The notes: generated by a model not told the origin, from the sequence alone. A DNA stretch of 64,000 bases from Ancylobacter sonchi (GCF_018390695.1 NZ_JAHBGF010000016.1:248001-312000), one strand, 5' to 3'; positions 20,058-33,169 are shown, counted from the stretch's first letter. Made by a program: numbers and translations.

Positions 20058-20899
20058 GTGAGCTGCCCCTTGGCCCTCAGATCCTCAACCGCCAGCGCCC
20101 GCAGCGCCGGCGTCACCTGCGGCGTCACCCCGAACCAGCGCTGGAAACCCGGCGTCGCCTGGTGCAGCAGCATGCCGAGTCCGTCCACCGCCGCGAGGCC
20201 GCGCGCCCGGGCTGCGCGCAAAAGCGGCGTCTCCAGCGGTACATAGACGGCATCGGTCACCACCGCGTCCGGCGACAGCAGCGACAGGTCGATATCCAGC
20301 GGCGGCTGGCCCTTCATCCCGAGCGAGGTGGTATTCACCAACAGCCGGGCGCTGGGCAACGTGCCGGCGAGATCGCGCCAATCCACCGGCAGCACCTTGT
20401 CGCCGAACTGTGCCCGCAGCGCCTCGGCACGCGACAGCGTACGGTTCGCCACCGTGACGCGGCCAATGCCGCGGCTGAGCAGGCCATAGACGATCGCCCG
20501 CGCAGCGCCGCCCGCTCCGAGCACCACCGCTTCGTCCAGCGCCCGGTCCCAACCGGGCGCGGCGGCGTCGAGATTGGCAAGGAAACCATGCACGTCGGTA
20601 TTGGCGCCGTGCAGCCGTCCGTCGGCAAGCCACAGCGTGTTCACCGCCCCCAGGGCCTCGGCAACGGGATCACGCTCCACGGCGGCGGCGAAGGCGGCCT
20701 CCTTGTGCGGCACGGTGACATTCGCCCCGACAAGGCCGCTGGCGGCGAAATCGGCGAGGAAACCGGCGATTTCTTCCGGCGGCACGTCGCGCCGGCCATA
20801 GCTGCCGTCGATGCCATGTTCGGCGATCCAGTAGCCATGGATCAGCGGCGAGCGCGAATGGGCGACCGGATGGCCGATGACGACGACGGCACGTGTCAC
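20054..20899 (-). CDS. aroE: Shikimate dehydrogenase
   Basis: AroE reduces 3-dehydroshikimate with NADPH in the aromatic pathway. The 281-residue protein starts at a GTG overlapping the maf stop and reads '[21 protein letters not shown]'. The catalytic lysine is in '[11 protein letters not shown]' and the catalytic aspartate in 'GANTDVHGF'. The Rossmann NADP site is '[13 protein letters not shown]'. The frame remains open upstream inside maf, but that extension is not coding here. Confidence 0.95.
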   Translation of the reverse strand: MTRAVVVIGHPVAHSRSPLIHGYWIAEHGIDGSYGRRDVPPEEIAGFLADFAASGLVGANVTVPHKEAAFAAAVERDPVAEALGAVNTLWLADGRLHGANTDVHGFLANLDAAAPGWDRALDEAVVLGAGGAARAIVYGLLSRGIGRVTVANRTLSRAEALRAQFGDKVLPVDWRDLAGTLPSARLLVNTTSLGMKGQPPLDIDLSLLSPDAVVTDAVYVPLETPLLRAARARGLAAVDGLGMLLHQATPGFQRWFGVTPQVTPALRALAVEDLRAKGQLT

Positions 20900-21534
20900 A
20901 GAAGATCTCCACGGGCGCGCAGGAAGGCCAGCAGCGGGATGAGCGGCAAGCCGAGGATCACCATGTGATTGCCCGTCACCTTCTCGAACAGATGGATACC
21001 GAGCCCTTCCAGCTGGTAGCCGCCGACGCTCGACGACACCGAAGGTCCCGCCTCGGCGAGATAGGCGGTAAGCGCCGCCTCGCTGAGCTCGCGCATGGAC
21101 AGCAGTGCGGATTCGACGGTGCGGAACACCACCTCGCCATTGAGCGCCACCGCGATGCCGGAATGCAGCGCATGGGTATGGCCGGCCAGGCGGCGCAACT
21201 GCTCGGCGGCGGCGGCAAGATCCACCGGCTTGTGGAAGCGCTCGTCGCCGAGCGCCAGCGTCTGATCGGCACCGATGACGAGGCGGCCGGGGCGCAGCGC
21301 GCTTCCGGCAAGCGCCTTGGCGATCGACAGTTCCACCGCGATCTTGGCCGGCGAGGCCCCTTCCCGCAGCAGCCGGTCCTCTATGCCGCGCTCGTCGACC
21401 TCGATGCTCACGGTTTCGACCGGCAACCCGGCCGCCGCCAGCAGCGAGAGCCGGGCGATGCTCTTGGAAGCCAGCACCAGCGCATCGCTGGCCTGCCACA
21501 GCGAATGGGTGTCTCTCACGTCGCGCTCCGGCAT
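20896..21534 (-). CDS. Maf-family nucleotide pyrophosphatase
   Basis: Maf proteins hydrolyse modified nucleoside triphosphates such as dTTP or m7GTP analogues and influence septation. The 212-residue protein has the entry motif 'LASKSIARLSLL', the 'VIGADQTLALGD' segment with the catalytic aspartate, and 'GGYQLEGLG', where most relatives have 'AGgYaiqG'. The start 'MPERDVRD' overlaps the ppsR stop (ATGA). The Maf subgroup cannot be fixed by eye. Confidence 0.92.
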   Translation of the reverse strand: MPERDVRDTHSLWQASDALVLASKSIARLSLLAAAGLPVETVSIEVDERGIEDRLLREGASPAKIAVELSIAKALAGSALRPGRLVIGADQTLALGDERFHKPVDLAAAAEQLRRLAGHTHALHSGIAVALNGEVVFRTVESALLSMRELSEAALTAYLAEAGPSVSSSVGGYQLEGLGIHLFEKVTGNHMVILGLPLIPLLAFLRARGDLL

Positions 21535-22415
21535 CAGCCCCTGTTCTCCGCCAGCTTGCGACGATGTTCCTGCAGTAGGCCGATGATCGCCGCCGCGGTT
21601 TCCTCGATCGAGCGGCGGGTGACGTCGATCACCGGCCAGTCGTTGCGCGCGCATAGCCGCCGCGAGAAGGCGATCTCCTCGGCGACGGAATCCCGATCAA
21701 TATAGGAATCGTTGGACTGGCCGGCATTGAGCCCCATCAAACGGTTGCGGCGGATCTCCACCACCCGCTCGGCACTCGCCACCAGCCCGACCACCAGGGG
21801 ACGCCTCAGCTCGGCGAGGCCCGACGGCACCGGGATGTTAGGCACCAGCGGGATGTTGGCGGTCTTGATGCCGCGATTGGCGAGATAGATGCTGGTCGGC
21901 GTCTTCGACGAACGGGAAATGCCGAGCAGCACGACATCGGCGGCCTCGAGCCCGTCGGTGTGCTGGCCGTCATCGTGCATCACGGTGAAGTTCATCGCGT
22001 CGATACGGCGGAAATATTCGCCGTCGAGCTGGTGCTGGCCGCCGACGCGCGGGGTCGGCGCGCCACCGAGATAGGCCTGGAACAGCCGCACCACCGGCGC
22101 CAGCACCGAGAGCACCGGGATGCCATTGTCGAGGCAATAAGCCTTCAGCCGGTTGCGCAGCTCCGGTTCGGTCAGGGTGTACAGCACGATACCGGGATAT
22201 TCGTCGATATCGCTGAGCACCTTGTCGAGCTGCTTGTGGGTGCGCACCAGCGGATAGATGTGCTCGATCGGCTTCACCCCGCTGTACTGCGCGGCGGCGG
22301 CGCGGGCGACGCTGATCAGTGTCTCACCGGTCGAATCCGACACGAGGTGCAGGTGATAATAGTTCTCGGCCGGTCGGGCGCTGTCGGTCACGGAGCCATC
22401 CACAGGGCTGTGCAT
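21534..22415 (-). CDS. PpsR/PDRP-type bifunctional kinase-phosphorylase
   Basis: This DUF299-family regulator controls PEP synthase or pyruvate-phosphate dikinase by ADP-dependent phosphorylation and Pi-dependent removal. The signature is '[11 protein letters not shown]' near the N-terminus and the P-loop-like '[17 protein letters not shown]'. The start 'MHSPVDGSV' gives 293 residues; an ATG at 22433 and a GTG at 22391 are also in frame. It is the first gene of the leftward block and is divergent from hemE across the presumed origin region. Confidence 0.93.
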   Translation of the reverse strand: MHSPVDGSVTDSARPAENYYHLHLVSDSTGETLISVARAAAAQYSGVKPIEHIYPLVRTHKQLDKVLSDIDEYPGIVLYTLTEPELRNRLKAYCLDNGIPVLSVLAPVVRLFQAYLGGAPTPRVGGQHQLDGEYFRRIDAMNFTVMHDDGQHTDGLEAADVVLLGISRSSKTPTSIYLANRGIKTANIPLVPNIPVPSGLAELRRPLVVGLVASAERVVEIRRNRLMGLNAGQSNDSYIDRDSVAEEIAFSRRLCARNDWPVIDVTRRSIEETAAAIIGLLQEHRRKLAENRG

Positions 22416-22702
22416 AGGCTGGGAACAAGCCATGTGCCGGGGACGCTGGCAAGGGCCCGCCTGGGGATGACGGGGGAATCCATCCACATAAGTGCCGGCT
22501 GTGGGCGATCCGCGCACCGCGAAGCGAACTGTGAGGATAAGCCGCGCCGACTAATCCAAGCCCTTGAAATATCCGAGCTAATCAGCGGCGTGGGAATCGG
22601 GGAAAACGGCGAGGAGCTGGGGGCTGGTTGCCCGATCCGAGGAACCCGGCTAATGCCCACCCACAAACACTGAAGACTCTCATTTAAAGAGATTAATGAA
22701 GT
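22390..22702. other. Preferred candidate for the chromosomal replication origin (oriC)
   Basis: The gap before hemE is the known origin site in Caulobacter and Sinorhizobium. Visible here are two identical CCATCCACA words (22396-22404 and 22480-22488), each two bases from the DnaA box TTATCCACA. TTATCCTCA on the minus strand (22532-22540) is one base off. Three GANTC sites (22476, 22594 and 22675) and a short AT-rich stretch at 22680-22702 are also present. Transcription diverges away from this point on both sides. No exact DnaA box is present, so the call rests mainly on synteny. Confidence 0.5.
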
Positions 22703-23758
22703 ATGAAAGGCGTGGTGGACGACATGCTTCCCCGATCGATCATCCTTCAGGCTCTCGCCGGCCATGTCCCGGACCGCACGCCGGTCTGGATGATGCGCCA
22801 GGCCGGGCGCTATCTGCCGGAATATCGCGAGCTGCGCGCCAAGGCCGGCGACTTCCTGTCCCTCTGCTACAATCCCGACTACGCCACCGAGGTAACGCTC
22901 CAGCCCATCCGTCGGTTCGGCTTCGACGCGGCGATCTTGTTCTCCGACATCCTGGTGGTGCCGCACGCACTCGGCATGAAGCTCGCTTTCGAAACCGGCG
23001 AAGGGCCGCGGCTCGATCCGGTCGGGAGTCTTAGCGATCTCAAGGGCTTGCGTGAAACGCTGGACCCTTCTCGCACCTCGCCGGTCTTCGAGGCGGTGGC
23101 GAAGATCCGCGCCAACCTGCCAGTCGAGACCGCATTGCTCGGCTTTTGCGGCGCGCCCTGGACAGTGGCGACCTACATGATCGCCGGGCGCGGCACCCCC
23201 GACCAGGCGCCGGCCCGCATTGCCTCGCTGATGGATCCGGCCTTCTTCGACGCCCTGATCGACCGGCTGGTCGAGGTCTCCGCCGACTATCTCGTCGGGC
23301 AGCTGGAGGCCGGCGCCGACGCGGTGCAGATCTTCGATTCATGGTCCGGCGTGCTCGATCCGGAAAGCTTTGTGCGGTGGACGATCAGGCCGATCGCGCG
23401 GCTGGTGAGGCTGGTGAGGACGAAGCGGCCGGGTGCGCGCATCATCGCCTTCCCGAAGGGGGCGACGCTGGCCGGTCTCATCCGCCTCGTCGAGGAAACC
23501 GGGGTCGACGCGGTCGGGCTGGACTGGACCGCCGAGCGCAAGGCGGTGCGCCTCGCCCTTGGTGGCAAGGTGGCGCTGCAGGGCAACCTCGATCCGCTGG
23601 CGCTGATCGCCGGCGGGGCGGGCCTCGATGCCGCCATCGACGCGCTGATGGCCGACCTGCGCGGCGCGGCGCATATCTTCAATCTCGGCCACGGCATCCG
23701 TCCGGAGACGCCGATCGCCCATGTCGAGCAGATGCTGCGGCGGGTCAGGGGCTACTGA
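22703..23758 (+). CDS. hemE: Uroporphyrinogen decarboxylase
   Basis: HemE decarboxylates uroporphyrinogen III to coproporphyrinogen III in heme synthesis. The 351-residue protein has the family N-terminus '[21 protein letters not shown]' with the substrate arginines, and '[14 protein letters not shown]'. The active-site aspartate is expected in '[13 protein letters not shown]'. A shorter start at 22724 ('MLPRSII') is also possible. hemJ follows after about 60 bases and completes a small heme cluster. Confidence 0.96.
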   Translation: MKGVVDDMLPRSIILQALAGHVPDRTPVWMMRQAGRYLPEYRELRAKAGDFLSLCYNPDYATEVTLQPIRRFGFDAAILFSDILVVPHALGMKLAFETGEGPRLDPVGSLSDLKGLRETLDPSRTSPVFEAVAKIRANLPVETALLGFCGAPWTVATYMIAGRGTPDQAPARIASLMDPAFFDALIDRLVEVSADYLVGQLEAGADAVQIFDSWSGVLDPESFVRWTIRPIARLVRLVRTKRPGARIIAFPKGATLAGLIRLVEETGVDAVGLDWTAERKAVRLALGGKVALQGNLDPLALIAGGAGLDAAIDALMADLRGAAHIFNLGHGIRPETPIAHVEQMLRRVRGY

Positions 23759-23820
23759 CCGCCTCGGGATCGCGCTTTTCGGACGCCAAACCGCCTCCTT
23801 CGCCGCTGGAACCGCTCGCA

Positions 23821-24246
23821 ATGCTCTACGACTGGATCAAGGCGCTGCACATCCTCGCCGTCATCTCCTGGATGGCGGGGATGCTCTATCTGCCGCGGCT
23901 GATGGTCTATCACTGCGACGCGCCGGCGGGCTCGCCGCAATCCGAGACCTTCAAGGTCATGGAACGGCGGCTGCTCAAGGCGATCATCAACCCGGCCATG
24001 GGTGTCACCTGGCTGGCAGGGCTGTGGCTGGCCTGGCAGGGCGGCTGGTGGGTGGCGCCGTGGTTCCACGCCAAATTCGCGCTGGTGCTGGCGATGAGCG
24101 GCTTCCACGGCTTCCTGACCGCGCGGGTGCGGGATTTCGCCGAGGACCGCAACACCCGTTCGGCGCGGTTCTACCGGGTGGCCAACGAGGTGCCGACGCT
24201 GCTGATGATCGCCATCGTGATCCTGGTGGTGGTGAAACCGTTCTGA
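23821..24246 (+). CDS. hemJ: Protoporphyrinogen IX oxidase, HemJ type
   Basis: HemJ is an inner-membrane enzyme that oxidises protoporphyrinogen IX in bacteria lacking HemG and HemY. The 141-residue protein has four hydrophobic helices and the conserved histidine near the start in 'WIKALHILAVISWMAGMLYLPRL'. 'PTLLMIAIVILVVVKPF' forms the last helix. The ATG at 23821 matches family length. It lies directly after hemE, so two heme enzymes share a transcript. Confidence 0.93.
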   Translation: MLYDWIKALHILAVISWMAGMLYLPRLMVYHCDAPAGSPQSETFKVMERRLLKAIINPAMGVTWLAGLWLAWQGGWWVAPWFHAKFALVLAMSGFHGFLTARVRDFAEDRNTRSARFYRVANEVPTLLMIAIVILVVVKPF

Positions 24247-24303
24247 TCGCGCTTCCGTGTTCGGCCTCGCCTCCCCGGCGCGCGGAAACCGTATTGGGTG
24301 GGC

Positions 24304-24332
24304 TTGCGCGGAATCGCGGGCTTGCCTATGGT
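24304..24332 (+). promoter_or_regulatory. rho: Possible promoter for rho
   Basis: TTGCGC (24304-24309) and TATGGT (24327-24332) are separated by exactly 17 bases. Each hexamer matches four of six consensus positions. It lies in the 276-base hemJ-rho gap and would give a long leader of about 185 bases. Such leaders are known for rho genes that regulate themselves, but this is only a pattern match. Confidence 0.3.
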
Positions 24333-24522
24333 GCGCTCTCTTCCACGAAGCTGGCTGACGCATCGCTTTCATCGGCATCTTCCCAGGGTGCCGGCCGATG
24401 GGTCGGACAGGAGGCGGGCTTCTTGCCGGCCCGGTCCGCAGACCAGCGCTTCCCTTACTCCCCGATTGTCCGGGCCGGATTCCGATCCCCCCGGAAACAT
24501 CCAAACACCGAGGCCCTTTCCC

Positions 24523-25788
<1,266 letters not shown>

Positions 25789-25806
25789 GGCGATTACCTT
25801 ACGGGA

Positions 25807-25835
25807 AGCACCGGACGGCGAAGGCCGGCGGTGCT
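25807..25835 (+). terminator. Hairpin after rho
   Basis: AGCACCG at 25807-25813 pairs perfectly with CGGTGCT at 25829-25835 around a 15-base loop that can form a smaller inner stem. It starts about 20 bases after the rho stop codon. No T-run follows, so it may be a stabilising hairpin rather than an intrinsic terminator. Confidence 0.4.
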
Positions 25836-25885
25836 GACCCGGAGACCTGCGGCGGATCGGCGAACCTCTGGCAGCGGAGACGGCC

Positions 25886-26305
25886 ATGGCGATGCGGTGG
25901 AGCCTTCTCGTTCCGGCAAGTTCGATCTTGCTGGCGAGCTGGATTCTGCCGGCCGCGTCGGCCCTTGCCACTCCGATCACCGGCGGCATGGCCGAGCGCG
26001 AGCCGCCGGCCGCGGTGCTGTGGATCACGCTGCTGACCATTGCCGGGCTGAGCCTCGCCATGTCGTGCCGGCGCTGGTGGCTGCCACTGATGCTGTGGGT
26101 GCCGGTGGCCTTCGCGGTGTCACTGATCATCGCCGAGCTCGCCGACCCGGTGATCGGCGCGGCGATCCGCGAGGAGCTCGGCGGCTTCTACGTGTTGCAG
26201 GCCGATCTGTGCGCCGCGCTGGCGATCATCGTGCCGCTGGCCTTCGCCAATAGCCGGTTCGACCGCCAGGATGTCGACAAGCGTCGCAACCGCCGGCTCG
26301 GGTGA
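25886..26305 (+). CDS. Small membrane protein of unknown function
   Basis: This 139-residue protein has four hydrophobic segments: 'SLLVPASSILLASWILPA' (probably a signal or first helix), 'AVLWITLLTIAGLSLAM', 'WLPLMLWVPVAFAVSLII' and 'CAALAIIVPLAFANS', with a charged C-terminal tail 'RFDRQDVDKRRNRR'. No family is recognised. It follows rho by about 100 bases. The codon pattern is strongly coding, with G/C at third positions, and the hydrophobic periodicity supports a real protein. Confidence 0.65.
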   Translation: MAMRWSLLVPASSILLASWILPAASALATPITGGMAEREPPAAVLWITLLTIAGLSLAMSCRRWWLPLMLWVPVAFAVSLIIAELADPVIGAAIREELGGFYVLQADLCAALAIIVPLAFANSRFDRQDVDKRRNRRLG

Positions 26306-26624
26306 GGGCGAGGCCGGGCTCGGCGGTTTTCCACATGGCATCGATGCGTTTATCGTGGCGGGTGAGGGTCGCTCCCCTCCTTCGCAGGATGGCGGTCGAT
26401 ATTCGGCAACCGCAGCGAGTCACGTGATCGATTCGCTACCGGAATGATGCCTCTCACATTTGACTCAGGGCAGCCGTTTCGGACTCGATCCGATGGATGG
26501 GTCGTAGGATGCGGTTTTGCCGTCACGGGCGATTTCTGTGGCGCTACGGCGATGGGGCGATTTTGTCCCCGATTTATCCACAGGCTTGCGCACAGGATGC
26601 GCACAGCGGGTGTCTTTGCCTGAT
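26306..26624. other. Gap with an exact DnaA box; alternative oriC candidate
   Basis: This 319-base stretch lies between the small membrane protein and the DUF255 gene. It holds one exact DnaA box, TTATCCACA, at 26574-26582 and a one-mismatch copy, TTTTCCACA, at 26327-26335. GANTC sites lie at 26430, 26462, 26482 and 26622. A palindromic TCACGTGA at 26420-26427 matches only the centre of parS. If this were the origin, rho and hemE would face the replication fork, which argues for the gap upstream of hemE instead. Confidence 0.4.
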
Positions 26625-28685
<2,061 letters not shown>

Positions 28686-28724
28686 CGGGCGCAAATGGCG
28701 AATCTTCAACTTAGGGCGTAGCCG

Positions 28725-30122
28725 GTGAGCGGACAGGAAGAAAGCAGAATCGCCCCGGAAGGCGGCACCCCGCAGGGCGGCGTCCGGGACACCATCGCGG
28801 CGGTGTCGAGCGGCACGGGCGCGGCGGCGGTGGCGGTGATCCGGGTCTCCGGCCCGCAGGCCGGGACGGCGGTGACGGCGTTGGCCGGACGGTTGCCGCT
28901 GCCGCGCCGGGCGAGCCTCGCCCGCCTGACCGATCCGCGCACCGGCGAAGGGCTGGATTCGGCGCTGGTGCTATGGTTTCCCGGCCCCGGCAGCGCCACC
29001 GGCGAGGACATGGCCGAGTTCCAGGTGCATGGCGGGCGGGCGGTGGTCGCCGCCGTGCTGGCCGTGTTGTTCGTCCTGCCGGGGCTACGGCCGGCCGAGC
29101 GCGGCGAATTCTCCCGTCGCGCCTTCCTCAATGGCCGGATGAGCCTCGCCGAGGCGGAGGGCCTCGCCGACCTGATCGCCGCCGAGACGGCGCAGCAGCG
29201 CCGGCAGGCCTTGGCGCACGCCTTTGGCCATCTCGCCGACCGGGTGACGGCCTGGCGCACCACGCTGGTGCGCGGCATGGCGCTGGTCGAGGCCGGCATC
29301 GACTTCGCCGACGAGGAGGACGTGCCGGCCGAGGCGCGGGCCTTGGCCCGGCCGGGACTTCAGGCGCTGCTGGCCGAACTGGATCGGGCGCTGGCCGACC
29401 GGCGCGGCGCCATGGTGCGCGAGGGGGCGGCGCTGGCCATCGCCGGAAGGCCCAATGCCGGCAAGTCGTCACTTATGAACGCGCTGGCGGCGCGTGATGT
29501 CGCAATCGTCTCCGACGAGCCGGGCACCACCCGCGACGTGCTGGAGGTGGCGCTCGACCTCGACGGCCACAAGGCGATTCTCATCGACACCGCCGGCCTG
29601 CGCGAGGCGACGGGGGCGGTGGAAGCCGAGGGCATCCGCCGGGCGCGGGCGCGGATCGAGGCGGCCGACCTGGTGCTGTGGGTGCACGACGGCAGCACCG
29701 ACGGTGCCGGCGAGATCGCGGCGGAGATCGACCCGCCGCTAGGCGCCGAAGTGTGGCTGGTGCTCAACAAGAGCGACCTCGCCGAGGTCGCCGCGCGGCT
29801 GCCGGGCGCGGCGCGGGCGTTCCCGGTCTCGGCACGCACGGGGGAGGGGCTCGACGCGCTCACCGAGGCATTGGCCGGTTTCGTCGCAGCGCGGGCGGCC
29901 GGGGCCGAGCACCCGGCGCTGATCCGCGAGCGCCAGCGCGGCGCGGTCGCCGAGGCGGCCGGCCATCTCGAGCAGGCGCTATCCGGATGGGAGACGCTGA
30001 GCGACGAGCTGATCGCGGAGGAGCTGCGGCTCGCCGCCCGCGCGCTTGGCCGGGTGACCGGTGCCATCGATGTCGAGGACCTGCTCGATGTGGTGTTCCG
30101 CGAGTTCTGCATCGGCAAGTGA
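28725..30122 (+). CDS. mnmE: MnmE, tRNA modification GTPase
   Basis: MnmE works with MnmG to place the cmnm5 or nm5 group on wobble uridine 34 of certain tRNAs. The 465-residue protein starts with GTG and reaches the family motif '[23 protein letters not shown]'. The G domain has G1 'GRPNAGKSS' at about 241-249, G2 'GTTRDV', G3 'DTAGLRE', and G4 'NKSD'. The C-terminal motif 'FCIGK' with the functional cysteine is intact. mnmG follows after about 290 bases, and both flank the chromosome-segregation genes. Confidence 0.96.
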   Translation: MSGQEESRIAPEGGTPQGGVRDTIAAVSSGTGAAAVAVIRVSGPQAGTAVTALAGRLPLPRRASLARLTDPRTGEGLDSALVLWFPGPGSATGEDMAEFQVHGGRAVVAAVLAVLFVLPGLRPAERGEFSRRAFLNGRMSLAEAEGLADLIAAETAQQRRQALAHAFGHLADRVTAWRTTLVRGMALVEAGIDFADEEDVPAEARALARPGLQALLAELDRALADRRGAMVREGAALAIAGRPNAGKSSLMNALAARDVAIVSDEPGTTRDVLEVALDLDGHKAILIDTAGLREATGAVEAEGIRRARARIEAADLVLWVHDGSTDGAGEIAAEIDPPLGAEVWLVLNKSDLAEVAARLPGAARAFPVSARTGEGLDALTEALAGFVAARAAGAEHPALIRERQRGAVAEAAGHLEQALSGWETLSDELIAEELRLAARALGRVTGAIDVEDLLDVVFREFCIGK

Positions 30123-30143
30123 CGACCGGGCAGATGGCGGCAT

Positions 30144-30171
30144 GCCGGTGACGGGTGGGTGGGTCACCGGC
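30144..30171 (+). terminator. Strong hairpin after mnmE
   Basis: GCCGGTGAC at 30144-30152 pairs perfectly with GTCACCGGC at 30163-30171 around a 10-base G-rich loop. It starts 22 bases after the mnmE stop. The stem is stable but no T-run follows, so it may be a Rho-assisted terminator or an mRNA 3' stabiliser. Confidence 0.5.
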
Positions 30172-30192
30172 TCCGGGGTCGCCGCGGGGGGT

Positions 30193-30208
30193 GGATTCAC
30201 GTGAAACC
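30193..30208. promoter_or_regulatory. Degenerate parS-like site upstream of mnmG
   Basis: The 16-mer GGATTCACGTGAAACC keeps the 12-base core TTCACGTGAAAC but has three mismatches to parS at positions 1, 3 and 16. It lies 43 bases before a better site in the same mnmE-mnmG gap, so the two could be bound together by ParB. Confidence 0.4.
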
Positions 30209-30250
30209 GTGCCTCGGGTTCACGTACGCTCCATCGATTCGCCGCCGAAT

Positions 30251-30266
30251 TGTTTCACGTGAATCA
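30251..30266. promoter_or_regulatory. parS: Near-perfect parS site upstream of mnmG
   Basis: TGTTTCACGTGAATCA has a single mismatch to the 16-base parS consensus (T instead of A at position 14). It lies in the mnmE-mnmG gap about 2.9 kb from parA. Together with the perfect copy in rsmG it is a strong candidate for a true ParB-binding centromere site. Confidence 0.7.
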
Positions 30267-30416
30267 GGGTAAATGGCTGCTTAACGCCCCCCCAGCGGCG
30301 GCTCCCGGCTGGCCTGCTCCGGCCCGATGGCGTGAGCGCCGCGAGGCTGTCCGGCTTGACGTCCCGGCGGAATTGGCGCTTCAACTCCCGCCGACACTCC
30401 CGAAGGACCGAATGGA

Positions 30417-32267
30417 ATGAGCGACACGCGTTTCGACGTGCTGGTGATCGGCGGCGGCCATGCCGGAACCGAGGCGGCGGCCGCTGCCGCGCGCGTCGGC
30501 GCCCGCACGGCGCTGATCACCCATCGTCGCGACACCATCGGCGCCATGTCGTGCAATCCGGCGATCGGCGGGCTCGGCAAGGGGCATCTGGTGCGCGAGA
30601 TCGATGCGCTGGACGGGCTGATGGGCCGGGTCGCCGACCAGGGCGGCATCCAGTTCCGCCTGCTCAACCGCCGCAAGGGTCCCGCCGTGCGGGGGCCGCG
30701 CGCGCAGGCCGACCGCAAGCTCTATGCCCGCGCCATGCAGGCGGCGATCGCGGCGCAGCCGAACCTCACCGTCATCGAGGGCGAGGCGCATGACCTCGTG
30801 ATCCAGGCCGGTCGCGTCGCCGGCGCGATGCTGCGCGACGGCCGCACGCTGACCGCCGGCGCGGTGGTGCTGACCACCGGCACGTTCCTCAACGGCCTCA
30901 TCCATATCGGCGACCGGCAGACCCCGGCGGGGCGCATGGGCGAGGCGCCGGCGCTCGGGCTCTCCGACACGCTGGCGCGGCTCGGCCTGACGCTCGGCCG
31001 GCTGAAGACCGGCACGCCGCCGCGCCTCGATGGCCGGACCATCGACTGGGCGTCGCTGGAGATGCAGCCGGGCGACGAGCCGCCGGAGCCGTTCTCGGCG
31101 CTGACCGAGCGGATCACCAACCCGCAGGTCGAGTGCGGCATCACCCGCACCACCCCGGCGACGCATGAGGCGATCCGCGCCAATATCGGCCGCTCGGCGA
31201 TGTATTCCGGCAATATCAAGAGCGTCGGCCCGCGCTACTGCCCGTCCATCGAGGACAAGATCGTCCGCTTCGGCGAGCGCGAGGGGCACCAGATCTTCCT
31301 CGAGCCGGAGGGGCTCGACGACCCCACCGTCTATCCGAACGGCATTTCCACCTCGCTGCCGGAAGAGGTGCAGCGGACGCTGCTCGCCACCATTCCCGGG
31401 CTGGAGAAGGTGGTGATGCTGCGGCCGGGCTACGCCATCGAATACGACCATGTCGATCCGCGCGAGCTCGCCGCCACGCTGGAGGCGAAGAAGGCGTCGG
31501 GCCTGTTCCTCGCCGGGCAGATCAACGGCACCACCGGCTATGAGGAGGCGGCGGCGCAGGGGCTGGTCGCCGGGCTCAACGCCGCCCGGCGGGCGGCCGG
31601 CATGGACGGCGCCACCTTCGATCGCAGCGCCGCCTATATCGGCGTGATGCTCGACGACCTCGTGACGCGCGGGGTGAGCGAGCCCTATCGCATGTTCACC
31701 TCGCGCGCCGAATACCGGCTGTCGCTTCGGGCCGACAATGCCGACCAGCGGCTGACCTCGCGCGGCGTCGAGCTCGGGCTGGTCGGCAGCGTGCGCGAGC
31801 GGCTGTTCGCCGGCAAGCTCGAGGCGCTGCATCGGGTGCGGGACTGGAGCCGCTCGGTGTCGCTGACCCCGGCCGAGGGCGACCGCCACGGGCTGACCCT
31901 CAATCGCGACGGCCAGCGGCGCAGCGCCTTCGACCTTCTGTCCTACCCGCATGTGAGCTGGGCGGATATCTGCCGCATCTGGCCGGAGGCTTCGAGCGAG
32001 GATGCCGGTATCGGCGAGCAGGTGGAGATCGACGCCAAATACGCCGTCTACCTTCACCGGCAGGAGGCGGACATCGCCTCGTTCCGCCGCGAGGAAGCCG
32101 CCGAGCTGCCGGAGCTGGACTATCGCGGGCTGGCCGGGATCTCCAACGAGATCAAGGCCAAGCTGGAATCGATTCGGCCCCGTACCATTGGCCAGGCCGG
32201 CCGCATCGACGGCATGACGCCGGCGGCGCTGGCACTGCTGGCGGCGCATGCGCGCAAGGCGCGCTGA
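30417..32267 (+). CDS. mnmG: MnmG (GidA), tRNA uridine-34 modification FAD enzyme
   Basis: MnmG partners MnmE in wobble uridine modification. The 616-residue protein has the FAD Rossmann motif '[12 protein letters not shown]' at the N-terminus, '[23 protein letters not shown]', and '[13 protein letters not shown]'. The catalytic cysteine of the '[10 protein letters not shown]' region is present. The C-terminal domain ends '[11 protein letters not shown]', then '[20 protein letters not shown]'. A GAAGGA site lies before the ATG. The gene order mnmE-mnmG-rsmG-parA-parB is classic for origin-proximal DNA. Confidence 0.97.
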   Translation: MSDTRFDVLVIGGGHAGTEAAAAAARVGARTALITHRRDTIGAMSCNPAIGGLGKGHLVREIDALDGLMGRVADQGGIQFRLLNRRKGPAVRGPRAQADRKLYARAMQAAIAAQPNLTVIEGEAHDLVIQAGRVAGAMLRDGRTLTAGAVVLTTGTFLNGLIHIGDRQTPAGRMGEAPALGLSDTLARLGLTLGRLKTGTPPRLDGRTIDWASLEMQPGDEPPEPFSALTERITNPQVECGITRTTPATHEAIRANIGRSAMYSGNIKSVGPRYCPSIEDKIVRFGEREGHQIFLEPEGLDDPTVYPNGISTSLPEEVQRTLLATIPGLEKVVMLRPGYAIEYDHVDPRELAATLEAKKASGLFLAGQINGTTGYEEAAAQGLVAGLNAARRAAGMDGATFDRSAAYIGVMLDDLVTRGVSEPYRMFTSRAEYRLSLRADNADQRLTSRGVELGLVGSVRERLFAGKLEALHRVRDWSRSVSLTPAEGDRHGLTLNRDGQRRSAFDLLSYPHVSWADICRIWPEASSEDAGIGEQVEIDAKYAVYLHRQEADIASFRREEAAELPELDYRGLAGISNEIKAKLESIRPRTIGQAGRIDGMTPAALALLAAHARKAR

Positions 32268-32413
32268 CAAGACGCACTGACATGGCGCGCTGATACGGAA
32301 AGCTGCCGCATAGGGTGTGCCGAGGCCGGCGGTGCGGCAGAGGGGCCGGGATAACCGCGCCGGGAAGGCCGCCGGATTTTTACCCGCTCGCCGCGGCGGG
32401 GTATGCTGCCAGC

Positions 32414-33091
32414 ATGATGACCGCCGATTCGGATGACCGCCGCCGCGCTCTCACGCTCACCCCTGTTTCACGTGAAACAGAGGACCGTCTGGTCGCGATT
32501 GTCGCGCTGCTGGAGAAGTGGCAGCGCACCATCAATCTGGTGGCGCCGGGCACGCTGCCGAAGCTGTGGACCCGCCATATCGCCGATTCGCTGCAGCTGG
32601 TGCCGCTGGCCGGAGAGGTGACCCGCTGGGTCGATCTCGGCTCCGGCGGCGGCTTTCCCGGATTGGTGGTGGCCGCGGTGCTGGCCGAGCGCGACGGTGC
32701 CGATGTGACGCTGGTGGAGAGCGACAGCCGCAAGGCGGCGTTTCTGCGCGAGGCGGCGCGGATCGCCGAGCTGCCGGCCACCGTCCTGCCGATGCGCATC
32801 GAGCAGGTGGCGCCGAAGATCGCCGCCGGGGTGGAGGTCGTCTCGGCGCGGGCGCTGGCGCCGCTGCCGAAACTGCTCGATCTCAGCTATCCCTTTCTGG
32901 CGCAGGGCGCACGCGGCCTGTTTTTGAAGGGACAAGATGTTGATAACGAATTGACCGAGTCATCTAAATCTTGGAGAATCGATGCCTCGATTACCGAGAG
33001 CCTCACCGATCCCGGCGGCCGCATCCTGGTGGTCGAGCGGGCGGTGCCGCTCGGTCACGATCCGGCCGGACCGACACGGCCCGGTCGCTGA
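32414..33091 (+). CDS. rsmG: RsmG (GidB), 16S rRNA m7G527 methyltransferase
   Basis: RsmG methylates G527 of 16S rRNA using SAM. The 225-residue product has '[31 protein letters not shown]' and the SAM-binding '[14 protein letters not shown]', followed by '[18 protein letters not shown]'. '[15 protein letters not shown]' is also typical. Two adjacent ATG codons at 32414 and 32417 are possible starts. The residues VSRET near the N-terminus are encoded by the perfect parS site. Confidence 0.95.
   Translation: MMTADSDDRRRALTLTPVSRETEDRLVAIVALLEKWQRTINLVAPGTLPKLWTRHIADSLQLVPLAGEVTRWVDLGSGGGFPGLVVAAVLAERDGADVTLVESDSRKAAFLREAARIAELPATVLPMRIEQVAPKIAAGVEVVSARALAPLPKLLDLSYPFLAQGARGLFLKGQDVDNELTESSKSWRIDASITESLTDPGGRILVVERAVPLGHDPAGPTRPGR
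32464..32479. promoter_or_regulatory. parS: Perfect parS centromere site inside rsmG
   Basis: TGTTTCACGTGAAACA is identical to the canonical 16-base parS palindrome bound by ParB. It lies near the 5' end of rsmG, about 1.6 kb from parB, a location known in several bacteria. It is the only exact copy noticed in the window. Confidence 0.92.
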
Positions 33092-33169
33092 GAGTCGGTA
33101 CGACATCAGGGCCGGTACAGGCCGGCCAGAAGCGACCCCTGGGGCGACCACGGAAAGCGGGAACGGACC

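Noticed and set aside
26420-26427. TCACGTGA palindrome as a parS site
   Set aside because: Only the 8-base centre matches; the flanks do not. The same 8-mer also occurs at the aroE-coaE junction near 20055.
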